From: DATAPE01 sp034667525
GTDB taxonomy: Bacteria > Actinomycetota > CADDZG01 > WHSQ01
DNA length: 64,000 nucleotides
Reading direction: 5' to 3'
NCBI GenBank assembly: GCA_034667525.1
Contig: JAXDJO010000016.1
Location: forward strand, 41,352 to 105,351
A program made the translations under genes and the position numbers. This document shows, piece after piece, positions 1 to 8,544 of this stretch (the stretch's first letter is position 1; each line of letters starts with the position of its first letter). The notes under the pieces were generated by a model, which was given only the letters and a program-made list of their open reading frames with translations, did not search any database and had not been told where the DNA came from.

Positions 1-1
1 C

Positions 2-793
2 GGCGGCAAGGGCTTGTTCACGAGCGAGGTCGAGCGAGCCGTCGGCGAGGAACGCGTTGACGTAGCGGTGCATTCCGCGAAGGATCTCACCGCGGAGCTG
101 GCCGCAGGATGTTCACTGATCTGCATCCCGGAACGGGCGCCGGCGTACGATGTGGTTCTGGGGGGTTCGGGCAGCACCGGTGAAGAGCGCCTGGAGGGTT
201 TGCGCCCGGGTGCTGCGGTCGGTACCTCGAGCGTGCGGCGCCGAACCCTGTTGGCCGAAGTACGCCCGGATGTGACTGCGGTGGAGTTCCGCGGCAATCT
301 CGACACCCGCCTGCGCAAGACAGGCGAAGGCGAGGTGGACGCCGCGATCGTCGCGGCCGCAGGTCTGCTGCGCCTGGGACACCGGGATCTGGCGCCGCTC
401 GACCCGGAGCGATGGGTCCCGGCCCCCGCCCAGGGCGCTCTCGCAGTGGAGGCCAGAACCGAACGCAGCGACCTCATCGAGCTCTTTAGCGCGCTGGATG
501 ACCCCAATGCGCGCGCGGAGGTGGAGTGTGAAAGGTCCTTCGCCGAGCGGCTCGAGGGAGGTTGTTCGGTGCCTCTCGGGTGTCACGCGGTCCTGCGCGA
601 CGAAGGGTTGGTGGTTTCAGGCTTTCTCGGCTCTCCGTTCGGCGGCGACAGTTTCCGCGATCGGATCTCCGGGCCTGTCGCCGAAGCGCGCGCCCTGGGG
701 ACCGAGCTTGCCGAGGCGATCCTGCACGCGGGCGGCGATGAGGTGCTTGCCGAAGTGGCCGCATCGGTCACTGAAGAGGTGCCTGCGCCGTGA
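2..793 (+). CDS. hemC: Hydroxymethylbilane synthase (porphobilinogen deaminase), 5' partial
   Basis: The enzyme joins four porphobilinogen units into hydroxymethylbilane in cytoplasmic tetrapyrrole synthesis. The reading frame is open from base 2, where it already reads GGKGLFTSEVE, a conserved motif that lies inside the family's first domain, so the true start is upstream of the window. The loop LEGGCSVPLG carries the cysteine (codon 563-565) that binds the dipyrromethane cofactor. The arginine-rich substrate region (GTSSVRRRTLL, FRGNLDTRLRK) is also present. The stop TGA overlaps the GTG start of hemD, which implies translational coupling in a hemCDBL operon. The promoter is outside the window. 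Confidence 0.96.
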   Translation, partial: GGKGLFTSEVERAVGEERVDVAVHSAKDLTAELAAGCSLICIPERAPAYDVVLGGSGSTGEERLEGLRPGAAVGTSSVRRRTLLAEVRPDVTAVEFRGNLDTRLRKTGEGEVDAAIVAAAGLLRLGHRDLAPLDPERWVPAPAQGALAVEARTERSDLIELFSALDDPNARAEVECERSFAERLEGGCSVPLGCHAVLRDEGLVVSGFLGSPFGGDSFRDRISGPVAEARALGTELAEAILHAGGDEVLAEVAASVTEEVPAP

Positions 794-1632
794 CGGAAGG
801 GGGCCGGGACGCAGCTGTCTCCCGGCCACTGGCCGGCTGTCGCGTGGTGGTCACCCGCCCGCGATCTCAAGCCGGCCTGCTGGAGGAGCTTCTCCTCGCA
901 CGCGGCGCGACCGTCGTGGCGCTGCCCACCATCACGATCGCAGCCCCGGCTTCCTACGACTCTTTGGATGCCGCGTTGAAAGATCTCGCGGCCGGCGGCT
1001 ACGAATGGATAGCCTTTCTCAGCGTCAACGCGGTCGAACAAGTGCTTGCACGGCTGCACCAGCTGGCACTCGACGTCGAGATCGTGGGCCGGGCGCGGGT
1101 AGTAGCTGTGGGTGGTGCCACCGCCGAGGCGCTCTCCTCGAGCGGTGTAGCCGTGGATCTGGTCCCCGACGATTTCACTGCCGCGGGAGTGGCCACCGCC
1201 CTCGGCCCCGGCACCGGCAGCGTGCTGGTGCCGCGCGCCGCGGATGCACCGGCTGCGGCGCTGGATCCGCTGCGATCTGAGGGATGGCAGGTGGATGAGG
1301 CCGTGGCTTACCGCACCGAGATCGGAGGAGACGCGGGCGAAGCCGAGGCCGTTCGGCAGCGCGGATTCGATGTGGTCACTTTCACCAGCGGATCTACAGC
1401 CCGGGGCTTCGCCGCGATCGTCGGTGTCGCTCGGGCCGGTCTGGCCCCCGGGGATCCGGGGGAACGCAAGGTTGCCTGCATCGGTCCGGCGACAGCAAAG
1501 GTTGCCACCGGGCTCGGATTCCGGGTGGACGCCATCGCTGCGGAGCACTCCGCCGAGGGGTTGGTGCAGGCTGTCGTCGAGCTCCGCACTAGTTCTGATA
1601 ACGAGCCCCAAGATGGCACGATGGAGCCATGA
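790..1632 (+). CDS. hemD: Uroporphyrinogen-III synthase
   Basis: This 280-residue protein fits the HemD family, which closes and inverts ring D of hydroxymethylbilane to give uroporphyrinogen III. The start GTG lies in a GTGA overlap with the hemC stop. N-terminal CRVVVTRPRSQAGLLEELL and the central GYEWIAFLSVNAVE are typical HemD strand/helix motifs; FTSGSTARGF and KVACIGPATAK belong to the second domain. HemD sequences are poorly conserved, so the call rests on these motifs, the length and the position between hemC and hemB. The end overlaps hemB by ATGA. Confidence 0.93.
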   Translation: MTEGGRDAAVSRPLAGCRVVVTRPRSQAGLLEELLLARGATVVALPTITIAAPASYDSLDAALKDLAAGGYEWIAFLSVNAVEQVLARLHQLALDVEIVGRARVVAVGGATAEALSSSGVAVDLVPDDFTAAGVATALGPGTGSVLVPRAADAPAAALDPLRSEGWQVDEAVAYRTEIGGDAGEAEAVRQRGFDVVTFTSGSTARGFAAIVGVARAGLAPGDPGERKVACIGPATAKVATGLGFRVDAIAAEHSAEGLVQAVVELRTSSDNEPQDGTMEP

Positions 1633-2606
1633 GCTCCTTCCCCGACTACCGCGCGCGCCGTCTGCGGCGGACCCCCTCGCTGCGACGGGCTTTCTCAGAA
1701 ACGTCGTTGCGACCGGAAGACCTCATAGCTCCTCTGTTCGTTAAGGAGAACATCGGGTCTCCCGCGCCGATCTCCGCGATGCCCGGCCACTTCCAGCACG
1801 GTCTCGAGTCTCTCGTCAAGGAGGCCCGGGAGCTGACGGAACGAGGCGTCGCCGGCCTGCTGCTATTCGGGATCCCTGCAGATAAGGACGCCGAGGGGTC
1901 CCAGTCCTGGGCCAAGGACGGGATCGCCCAACAGGCCCTGCGAGCTGTGAAGGAGGAGGTCGGCGGCGACGCAATCGTGATCGCCGATCTGTGCATGTGC
2001 GAATACACCGACCACGGCCACTGCGGGGTGCTGGATGGCGATGAGGTGAACAACGATCGCACGCTCAACTCCTATGGGCGCATCGCGGTCTCGCAAGCTG
2101 CTGCGGGCGCCGACATGGTCGCCCCTTCCGGGATGATGGACGGCCAGGTGGAGGTGATCCGACAGTCCCTCGATGGAAGCGGCTTCGAGGAGACCCCGAT
2201 CCTGGCCTACGCCGCTAAGTACGCGTCGAGCTTCTACGGGCCCTTCCGCGAGGCAGCCGAGGGTGCACCAAAGTTTGGAGACCGGCGCTCGTACCAGCAG
2301 GATCCGGCAAACCTCGAAGAGGCGCTACGTGAGGTGGAGCTCGACATCAATGAGGGTGCGGACGCGGTCATGGTCAAGCCGGCCCTTCCGTACCTCGACG
2401 TCGTCCACGCGGTCAAAGAGCGGTTCGCCTACCCGACTGCGGCATACAACGTCAGCGGCGAGTATTCGATGGTGATGGCCGCAGCGCTCAAGGGATGGGT
2501 CGACGAGCGCTCCGCCACCCTGGAGGTTCTGACTTCCATCCGGCGCGCAGGAGCCGATCTGATCGTCACTTACCACGCCAAGAAGGCCGCAGAGTGGCTG
2601 ACGTAG
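1629..2606 (+). CDS. hemB: Delta-aminolevulinic acid dehydratase (porphobilinogen synthase)
   Basis: HemB condenses two 5-aminolevulinate molecules to porphobilinogen. The 325-residue length is normal for the family. The cysteine-rich metal loop reads DLCMCEYTDHGHCG, the zinc-binding type of site. The two active-site lysines are seen in YAAKYASSFYGPFREA and in VMVKPALPYLD. The start ATG overlaps the hemD stop. The 3' end overlaps the GTG start of hemL by 13 bases. Confidence 0.97.
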   Translation: MSSFPDYRARRLRRTPSLRRAFSETSLRPEDLIAPLFVKENIGSPAPISAMPGHFQHGLESLVKEARELTERGVAGLLLFGIPADKDAEGSQSWAKDGIAQQALRAVKEEVGGDAIVIADLCMCEYTDHGHCGVLDGDEVNNDRTLNSYGRIAVSQAAAGADMVAPSGMMDGQVEVIRQSLDGSGFEETPILAYAAKYASSFYGPFREAAEGAPKFGDRRSYQQDPANLEEALREVELDINEGADAVMVKPALPYLDVVHAVKERFAYPTAAYNVSGEYSMVMAAALKGWVDERSATLEVLTSIRRAGADLIVTYHAKKAAEWLT

Positions 2607-3898
2607 GACTCGCTAGAGCGGCCTCGGAACGACTGTTCCACGAAGCCCTTTCGTTGATGCCCGGGGGCGTCTCTTCGCCGGTGCGATCTTTCTCTGCCGT
2701 GGGCTCGGACCCCTTCTTCGTTGCGTCGGGCTCGGGGGCCGAGATCCGCGATGTCGACGGCAACACCTACATCGATCTGGTGCAGAGTTGGGGTGCGCTG
2801 CTCTTCGGCCACGCGAATGAGGAGGTCGTGGCTGCTATCACGCAGGCGGCGCGCAAGGGGACCTCGTTCGGCACGCCGAGCGAGCTGGAGGTCGAGCTCG
2901 CTCGCGACCTCGTCGACATCGTTCCCAATATCGAGAAGGTGCGCTTCGTCTCTTCTGGCACGGAGGCGGCCATGACGGCGATCCGTCTGGCGCGCGGGGT
3001 CACCGGACGCAACAAGATCTTGAAGCTCGCCGGGTGTTACCACGGACACCTTGATGCTCTGTTGGTCGAGGCCGGGTCGGGTGTCGCCACTCTGGGGATC
3101 CCGGGAACCCCGGGTGTGACCGATGCCGCAGTGGCAGACACGGTCGTAGCTCCCTACAACGATCCCGCCGCGATCCGCGCCGCGGTCGAGCCCATCGCCG
3201 GCGATCTCGCGGCGATATTGGTCGAGCCTGTCGCCGCCAACATGGGATTGGTGATACCCCATGAAGGTTTCCTCCACGACCTTCGTCAAGTGGCGAATCA
3301 GGCAGGAGCCTTGCTCGTCTTCGACGAGGTCATCACCGGGTTCAGACTCGGCCCAGGGGGTGCGCAGGAACGCTTCCGCGTCGACGCCGACCTCGTCTTG
3401 ATGGGCAAGGTCATCGGCGGTGGCTTGCCGCTCGCGGCTCTCGGTGGGAGCCATGAGGTGATGGATCAACTCGCCCCCAGCGGGCGTATCTATCAGGCGG
3501 GAACCCTGTCAGGCAATCCGCTCGCGATGGCCGCGGGGATCGCCACACTCAAGCTGATCAAAGCCGATCCGCAATTATTCGATCGCATCCAGTCGACGGG
3601 ACGCAACCTGGTGCGCGGGTTGGTAGACGCCGCCGACGCCGCCGCTCGTGTCCCGATGTCGGCTGCAGCGATAGGGGGCCTCGCCGGCTTCTTCTTCGCG
3701 GACGACGAAGTCACGAACTATGAAGAAGCCAAAGCGACCGATGCAGAGGCCTACGCCCGGTTCTTCCGAGGCATGCTCAACGAAGGCATCTACCTGCCAC
3801 CGTCGCGCTTCGAGGCTCTGTTCATCTCCACAGCTCACACGCCGGGGCACATAGACCGCGCGGTAGAAGCAGCCCGCAAGGTACTCGAGTCCTTCTAG
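2594..3898 (+). CDS. hemL: Glutamate-1-semialdehyde 2,1-aminomutase
   Basis: This PLP enzyme turns glutamate-1-semialdehyde into 5-aminolevulinate, the last step of the C5 route, and feeds HemB. I place the start at GTG 2594 (434 residues, usual length); the open frame runs further upstream but only through antiparallel hemB coding sequence. The protein opens ASERLFHEALSLMPGGVSSPVRSF, typical of HemL. The PLP lysine lies in LMGKVIGGGLP near residue 272, and IVEPVAANMG and LVFDEVITGFR are class-III aminotransferase signatures. It is the last gene of the hem operon and is followed directly by a T-rich 3' element. Confidence 0.97.
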   Translation: MADVGLARAASERLFHEALSLMPGGVSSPVRSFSAVGSDPFFVASGSGAEIRDVDGNTYIDLVQSWGALLFGHANEEVVAAITQAARKGTSFGTPSELEVELARDLVDIVPNIEKVRFVSSGTEAAMTAIRLARGVTGRNKILKLAGCYHGHLDALLVEAGSGVATLGIPGTPGVTDAAVADTVVAPYNDPAAIRAAVEPIAGDLAAILVEPVAANMGLVIPHEGFLHDLRQVANQAGALLVFDEVITGFRLGPGGAQERFRVDADLVLMGKVIGGGLPLAALGGSHEVMDQLAPSGRIYQAGTLSGNPLAMAAGIATLKLIKADPQLFDRIQSTGRNLVRGLVDAADAAARVPMSAAAIGGLAGFFFADDEVTNYEEAKATDAEAYARFFRGMLNEGIYLPPSRFEALFISTAHTPGHIDRAVEAARKVLESF

Positions 3899-3930
3899 TT
3901 TTTTGCGAGCTTAGCCACATCCAGAGTGGA
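3899..3930 (+). repeat. 3' element copy 1 after hemL (T-tract, GCGAGCTT, small stem-loop)
   Basis: Directly after the hemL stop comes T6, then GCGAGCTTA, then GCCAC-N7-GTGG, a short stem-loop. The same arrangement recurs at 56228-56258 directly after the last gene of the second complex I operon. Both sites lie between convergent genes. The T-tract precedes the stem, so this is not a standard intrinsic terminator on the plus strand. Confidence 0.5.
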
Positions 3931-3996
3931 TCAGCGACCTCAAAGGTGACCGGTCGATCCTCGCGCCCGGGTTTCACTTCTCCCTAAGAGTCTGGT

Positions 3997-4197
3997 TCAG
4001 TCCTCGCGTCCGAGGATCCACCACAGGATCAGCGCGATCAGGAGCAACATCCCTGCCATGGCAACGAAGGCGACGCCCCCATTGTTGGTTTCGGTGTCGC
4101 CGCCTGCGTCGATCCCCGTGCCGCTGCACGCCGAAAGGAACAGCAGCGCACCCGCTGCGACGAGATAAAGCCATCTGATCGGTCCTCGGCTAGGCAT
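3997..4197 (-). CDS. Small predicted lipoprotein with one C-terminal membrane segment
   Basis: I do not recognise this 66-residue protein. It has a lipoprotein-type signal (hydrophobic run ending LLFLSACSG, with the lipobox cysteine near residue 24), a short polar stretch, and a second hydrophobic segment (VAFVAMAGMLLLIALILWWIL) followed by GRED. Its start overlaps the end of the 4190-4852 gene, so it probably closes the reductase operon. It could be an accessory subunit of the bc complex; that is inferred only from position. Confidence 0.6.
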   Translation of the reverse strand: MPSRGPIRWLYLVAAGALLFLSACSGTGIDAGGDTETNNGGVAFVAMAGMLLLIALILWWILGRED

Positions 4198-4852
4198 GCG
4201 TGTTCCCGCCGTTGCCTGCGACTTTTGCTTTGCGCTCGATCCGGTTCATGCCGAAGAGATGCAATGCGAACACGACGAACAGTCCCAGAGTGATCTTCCT
4301 CGGGGGCCCAAGAGGATCTCCTGGGTTGTAGTAGAAGAGGGCGACTGCCGATGTCGGCTTGCCGCTGGTGGAGCCGTAGGTGACCGCCCCGTATTGCTTG
4401 TTGCCCTGGAGCAGCAAGCGTGTCTTAGTTCCGTCCACCACTGCCGTCGACGTAGTGGGAAAGTTCTTGACCTTTCCACTGGTGATCCCGCTTTGGAGAG
4501 CCGCGGTCGCCACCCCCTGCATCGCCGAGGCGAGAGCGACCTGCGCGGCATCGTTCTTGTTGGGCGTCTGCCAGGGGCCGTTCGGGTACGCAGACATCGG
4601 GCCGAAATTGATCTGGGAGGGAGTGTCGGCTGCAGCCTGCGGCACCCAGGCAGGTAGCTGCCCGACCGGTCCGAGGGGATTGATCGACCACACCACCCCG
4701 AGGATGACGAGGATCGCCAGGGTCACCGACGCGGTTACGAAGTAGGCGAGTCGCGCTCCCATGATGAGGGCAAGCAGCAGAAAGATGCTGCCGATGAAAA
4801 CGATGATGCCGGCAAGGGTGACGGCGACGCCGGTGACGAAGATCGTGCTCAT
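4190..4852 (-). CDS. Membrane protein of unknown function in the bc-complex cluster
   Basis: This 220-residue protein starts with two hydrophobic segments (residues about 5-30 and 35-58). A roughly 120-residue polar region follows, and a third hydrophobic stretch (ITLGLFVVFALHLFGM) lies near the C-terminus. No haem, Fe-S or copper motif is visible. It starts three bases after the dihaem cytochrome c gene and overlaps the next small gene, so it is in the same transcription unit. It may be an accessory or assembly subunit of the quinol:cytochrome c reductase. I recognise no family. Confidence 0.65.
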   Translation of the reverse strand: MSTIFVTGVAVTLAGIIVFIGSIFLLLALIMGARLAYFVTASVTLAILVILGVVWSINPLGPVGQLPAWVPQAAADTPSQINFGPMSAYPNGPWQTPNKNDAAQVALASAMQGVATAALQSGITSGKVKNFPTTSTAVVDGTKTRLLLQGNKQYGAVTYGSTSGKPTSAVALFYYNPGDPLGPPRKITLGLFVVFALHLFGMNRIERKAKVAGNGGNTHA

Positions 4853-4855
4853 GTT

Positions 4856-6022
4856 CTAGAGCGTCCGTTCGTACTGCATCACGGCGTTGATCTGATCGTC
4901 TGACAGAGGATTCGGCGGCACCGGAATCCCCTGCGCCGGCGACTGCCCCCACGGGGGCATGAAGGCGAATCTTCGCCCATTGACGATCGTGAAGAAGTGC
5001 TCGCTTTCGGTCAGGTGGCGTACGTCGCCGTGCCACAGGGCCATGCCCTGGTACCACACCGGGCCTTTCTGCAATGGGACCCCAGGGACGCCCGTTCCCG
5101 GCAGCGCAACTTGTTTGGTGTCCTGCTTGCCCTGCCCCTGGGGGCCGTGACAGACCGCACAGCGGGCCATGAAGATGCCTTTCCCGCAGTTCATGACCTG
5201 AGCTGACACCTTCGTCTGCGGCTTTCTCTCACCGAACGGGCCCGCGGTCGGGGACGGGGACGGCGCCGCCTTTCCACCAGAGGATGGCGTGGGTGACGGC
5301 GTGGTCGACGTCTTGGGAAGGTGGTTGCAGCTGGCGGGAAGGGGCGGGACTGCCCCCGGCTGGTTCCCCGGCAGGGAGTGCAGGTACGCGATGACGTCAT
5401 CGATCATCATCTCGGTCATCGGGCCCCCGTAGTTCACACCCCACGTTGGCATATCCGTTCCGGGCCGGCCCTCCTCGATGGTGAACCTGACGGTGTCCTC
5501 GTCCCAGCGCTGGAAGACGTTGTTCAGGGGCGGCACGGTGTAAACGACCTTGTTTCCCGTTACCGGATCGGTGAACACGTTCTGGCCCCCCGAAGCGTCA
5601 CCACCATGACAGTTCGCACAGCCCATCCCGAGCGAGAGGCTCTTTTCGACTTTCTTGAACTGGATCGGATTGGCGTTTGGCGGCAACTGTCCGGGTGGTT
5701 GAAAGATGATCTTGCCGCGCTCGATCGAGGCTTGGTTCATCTTGTCTTGAAAGGCGACCTGGCGCTGGGTCTCCGGAAGCCAATAAGCGGGGATGAATAT
5801 CGCCAGAGCGAGGGTGACGATGAAGCCCCACGTGAGGATCCGCTCCAAGCGCTTGCCCTCCAGGACCCCGTCGGGTTGACCCGGCCGCAGCGCGGCAGGT
5901 ATCCCGAGGCGCGGGCGGGCCGGGCGCCCGGAACGGCCGCGCCGTACCAGGAAGATCCCCCACAGCAGCGCCGCCGGGACCGCAACGAGAAGGGCGACGA
6001 GGATGACGTCGTTGGTGCTCAC
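4856..6022 (-). CDS. Membrane-anchored dihaem cytochrome c of the bc complex
   Basis: The 388-residue protein has two N-terminal membrane segments (about residues 5-25 and 62-82) and two CXXCH haem sites, CANCH at 135-139 and CAVCH at 288-292. A Pro/Ser/Thr-rich linker (about 236-270) separates the two cytochrome domains. Possible Met ligands are in TDMPTWG and FAFMPPWG. It follows the Rieske and cytochrome b genes, so it is the likely cytochrome c subunit (QcrC role) passing electrons from the Rieske cluster towards caa3 oxidase. Haem attachment would use the Ccm system encoded next door. Confidence 0.88.
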   Translation of the reverse strand: MSTNDVILVALLVAVPAALLWGIFLVRRGRSGRPARPRLGIPAALRPGQPDGVLEGKRLERILTWGFIVTLALAIFIPAYWLPETQRQVAFQDKMNQASIERGKIIFQPPGQLPPNANPIQFKKVEKSLSLGMGCANCHGGDASGGQNVFTDPVTGNKVVYTVPPLNNVFQRWDEDTVRFTIEEGRPGTDMPTWGVNYGGPMTEMMIDDVIAYLHSLPGNQPGAVPPLPASCNHLPKTSTTPSPTPSSGGKAAPSPSPTAGPFGERKPQTKVSAQVMNCGKGIFMARCAVCHGPQGQGKQDTKQVALPGTGVPGVPLQKGPVWYQGMALWHGDVRHLTESEHFFTIVNGRRFAFMPPWGQSPAQGIPVPPNPLSDDQINAVMQYERTL

Positions 6023-6038
6023 TGCTGGGCGATCCTCA

Positions 6039-6845
6039 CTAGGTCGGGATGCAGAAGGGGCCGTTCGGTTGGTTGAATTGCGGCCAAGTGGCCGTACCTC
6101 GAGGGGGCCCGGTCTGCAGGTTGCCGGTGTCGACCACTATCTTTCCCCCGGCGATCGAGATCGGGAAGCGATCGAGGCCCCGCGGGGCCGGGCCGGCGAA
6201 GTACTCACCGGCCAGTGTGTACTTCGAGCCGTGACACGGGCACTCGAACAGCGTCGAGGTGCTGCACCACGGCGGTGAGCAACCAAGGTGCACGCACTTG
6301 CGGTAGAGGGCCTGCATCTTGTACTGCTTCGCCTTCGTTGCGAGATAGACGGGCGCGCTGCCGTCGCCGCCGTAGTAGACGAGGTAGAAGCGCCCCTCCG
6401 CTACATACTGCGGCGTGTATTTCGCGTTGGGCCCGATCTGCGAGAGGATGTCGTTGTAGTTCCCCGCGGTGATCTTCGTTCCGAATCCTCCCGTCAGCTT
6501 CGGCCACAGGAACGAGAGCGTCGACAATCCGAAGAAGCCCAGGAAGCCGAGGAACGACATCGTCCAGGCGCGGTTCAGGAACTGTCGCCGAGTCACCGCC
6601 AGCTGATCCGGCGTCAGAGGCTTGCGCCGCTCCTTGGGAACCGTTTCTACAGTCACTGCTGGCTGCTCTGGAGGCGGTGGGGGCGCCGACCCTCCCGCCG
6701 CCTGCGGCTCGGCCCGGGCCTCCGCTGGCGCCGCCGTCGCCAGCACGGCTTTCCGTTGCCGCCTGATGATCGTGTTCGCCATGAACAGACCCCATGCCGC
6801 GACGCTGAGGGCGATGACGATCAGCGCAATCGTTCCGGCGTTCAT
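6039..6845 (-). CDS. qcrA: Rieske [2Fe-2S] protein of the quinol:cytochrome c reductase
   Basis: The Rieske cluster ligands are clear: C184 and H186 in CVHLGC, and C202 and H205 in CPCHGS. The disulfide cysteines C189 and C204 are also present. A first hydrophobic segment lies at residues 5-23, followed by a Pro/Ala-rich stretch. A second segment (about 94-114) is preceded by TRRQFLNRA, a twin-arginine-type signal consistent with export of a folded Fe-S domain. It sits 16 bases before the cytochrome c gene and after the two cytochrome b halves. Confidence 0.93.
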   Translation of the reverse strand: MNAGTIALIVIALSVAAWGLFMANTIIRRQRKAVLATAAPAEARAEPQAAGGSAPPPPPEQPAVTVETVPKERRKPLTPDQLAVTRRQFLNRAWTMSFLGFLGFFGLSTLSFLWPKLTGGFGTKITAGNYNDILSQIGPNAKYTPQYVAEGRFYLVYYGGDGSAPVYLATKAKQYKMQALYRKCVHLGCSPPWCSTSTLFECPCHGSKYTLAGEYFAGPAPRGLDRFPISIAGGKIVVDTGNLQTGPPRGTATWPQFNQPNGPFCIPT

Positions 6846-6887
6846 CGGAACAGCTTTCCGGGCGCGCGCGTATACGAAGAAGCAATG

Positions 6888-7733
6888 TCAGAGTTCAAAG
6901 AAGATCCCACCCTTCCAGGGAAACACGAAGTTGAATCCCGGCCCCCTGAAGAACATCCCGAGGATCACGAGGATCGAGAAGCTGAGAACGAAGAAAGAAA
7001 AGAGCACGATCGCAAGCTTGCGGTCGTCGGGGCGGGTCGACGGGTTGCGGTCGATGAAGGGCGCAGCCATCAATCCGATGATGATGACCGTCGGGATCGT
7101 CACACCCGCCACCTGTGGGTGGAAGTAGCGCAGTAGCTCCTGCAGGCCGAGGAAATACCACGGCGCCTTGGAGGGGTTTGGGGTTTGGTTGAAGTTCGCG
7201 AGCTCGCGCAGTGGCGCGTTGACATTGGCCGAGAAGATGGTGAGGAAGAAAAGAACCACCATGAGCGAGATCAGCTCCGCGGCCATCAGGTGCGGCCACA
7301 CGTTCACCCGATCCATCGGCTGCCGTTCAACCTTCTGGATCGATTCAGGTTTGACGACTGCCAGCAGTCTCTGGACGCGATCCGGCACCGCCGGCTGGCC
7401 GTTGCCCACCGCTTTCTTGGCCGGCGCAGTGGGCCTGGCGGAAGCCGCGGCAGGGGCCGGACGCGCCGTCGCCGCAGGGGCGGCGGCTACCGCCGCAGCA
7501 GGCTGCGCTTCTGTCGGGCTCGCGCCGACGCCGGCGGGCACCTTCTCGGTGGCCGGGGCTGCAGCCTCTGTTCCACCCCGGGCCGTGGCCGGATCGGGCT
7601 TATTGGGCGTTGCCGATCCACGCTGTGCCCGGACGCGCGCGGCCTTGGCCCGGGCTTGGGCAACCGCCGGCGACGAGCCCTTGGCCGTTTCTTCGGCCAG
7701 GACCTGCTCGTAGACCTCGTCTGGGGTGGGCAT
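6888..7733 (-). CDS. Cytochrome b C-terminal half (subunit IV-like) with N-terminal KGSS motif and Ala/Pro linker
   Basis: Residues about 144-281 form the C-terminal cytochrome b domain, with three hydrophobic segments (about 151-168, 208-225 and 238-261). The Qo motif that is usually PEWY reads APWY (190-193). The first 143 residues are not part of the usual subunit: residues 5-39 form a charged KGSS motif and 40-115 an Ala/Pro-rich linker. In b6f-type complexes the N-terminus of this subunit is cytoplasmic, so the extension should be too. The gene lies directly after the N-half of cytochrome b, so cytochrome b is split as in b6f and Bacillus-type complexes. Confidence 0.9.
   Translation of the reverse strand: MPTPDEVYEQVLAEETAKGSSPAVAQARAKAARVRAQRGSATPNKPDPATARGGTEAAAPATEKVPAGVGASPTEAQPAAAVAAAPAATARPAPAAASARPTAPAKKAVGNGQPAVPDRVQRLLAVVKPESIQKVERQPMDRVNVWPHLMAAELISLMVVLFFLTIFSANVNAPLRELANFNQTPNPSKAPWYFLGLQELLRYFHPQVAGVTIPTVIIIGLMAAPFIDRNPSTRPDDRKLAIVLFSFFVLSFSILVILGMFFRGPGFNFVFPWKGGIFFEL
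7620..7727 (-). repeat. KGSS motif copy 1 (N-terminus of cytochrome b subunit IV)
   Basis: Residues about 3-38 of the subunit IV-like protein. The pattern is D-E-x-Y-x2-V-L-x-E-E-x2-KGSS-x2-VA-x2-RAKAARVRA. It is strongly charged and probably helical. The same pattern recurs at 26367-26477, 49655-49770 and 50134-50263. Confidence 0.75.
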
Positions 7734-7749
7734 CTTTGTGGTCCGCGGC

Positions 7750-8523
7750 CTACATGGGCCCGGAGATTCCTCCGTCCTTTCTGACTCTCCAGAAGTGCAC
7801 CGAGATGAATATCACCAGGATGAACGGCAAGAACAGGACATGCAGCGTGTACCACCGGAGAAGGGTCTCAGGCCCGATTATGGGCCCTCCAAGCAACGCG
7901 AATTGGACCTGATTCCCGATGACCGGTGAATTCTGCATCATGTTGGTCCCGACGGTGATGGCCCACACCGCCAGCTGGTCCCACGGGAGCAGGTAACCCG
8001 TGAAGGCGAGCAGCAGGGTCAATAGGAACAGGACGACACCCACGATCCAGTTGAACTCCCGTGGCGGCTTGTAGGCCCCCGTGTAGAAAACCCGCGCCAT
8101 GTGGAGGAAGACCGTGATGACCATCAGGTGCGCGCCCCAGCGGTGCAGGTTGCGGACGAGCAATCCGAAGGACACCTGAGTCTGGAGCCGTTGCATGTCG
8201 CTGTACACGAAATCGACTGAGGGCCGATAGAAGAACATCAGGTAGATCCCGGTGATCGTCAGGAGGATGAACAGGAAGAACGAGAGACCTCCCAGACACA
8301 AGGTGTAAGAGAGCTTGATCCCGTGACGCTTCACCTTTACGGGGTGCAAGTGATAGAGAAGCGAGTTCATGACAACGTACGCGCGATTGCGCGGCGAGTC
8401 TGCATATCCCCGCCGGAAGATCGATCCCGGCCGGAAGATCGCTCGCCATACCTGGCTGTTGTGAAGCTGATCTACGCGCTCGGCCAGCTTCTCTCTGGGG
8501 TTCCACCCTGCGGCTTTCGCCAA
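7750..8523 (-). CDS. Cytochrome b N-terminal half (b6-like) of the quinol:cytochrome c reductase
   Basis: The 257-residue protein has four membrane spans. The two pairs of haem-ligating histidines are in RNLHRWGAHLMVITVFLH and WYTLHVLFLPFILVIFISVH. The Qo-side sequence LLAFTGYLLPWDQLAVWA is typical. The length matches b6-type rather than full-length cytochrome b, and the missing C-half is the next gene 16 bases downstream. It oxidises menaquinol (the quinone type is inferred) and passes electrons to the Rieske protein and across the membrane. Confidence 0.94.
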   Translation of the reverse strand: MAKAAGWNPREKLAERVDQLHNSQVWRAIFRPGSIFRRGYADSPRNRAYVVMNSLLYHLHPVKVKRHGIKLSYTLCLGGLSFFLFILLTITGIYLMFFYRPSVDFVYSDMQRLQTQVSFGLLVRNLHRWGAHLMVITVFLHMARVFYTGAYKPPREFNWIVGVVLFLLTLLLAFTGYLLPWDQLAVWAITVGTNMMQNSPVIGNQVQFALLGGPIIGPETLLRWYTLHVLFLPFILVIFISVHFWRVRKDGGISGPM

Positions 8524-8544
8524 CTTAGCTGTCCTGATCCTTTC

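Noticed and set aside
3899..3930. Standard rho-independent terminator after hemL
   Set aside because: The T-tract is before, not after, the stem, and the stem is only four to five pairs.
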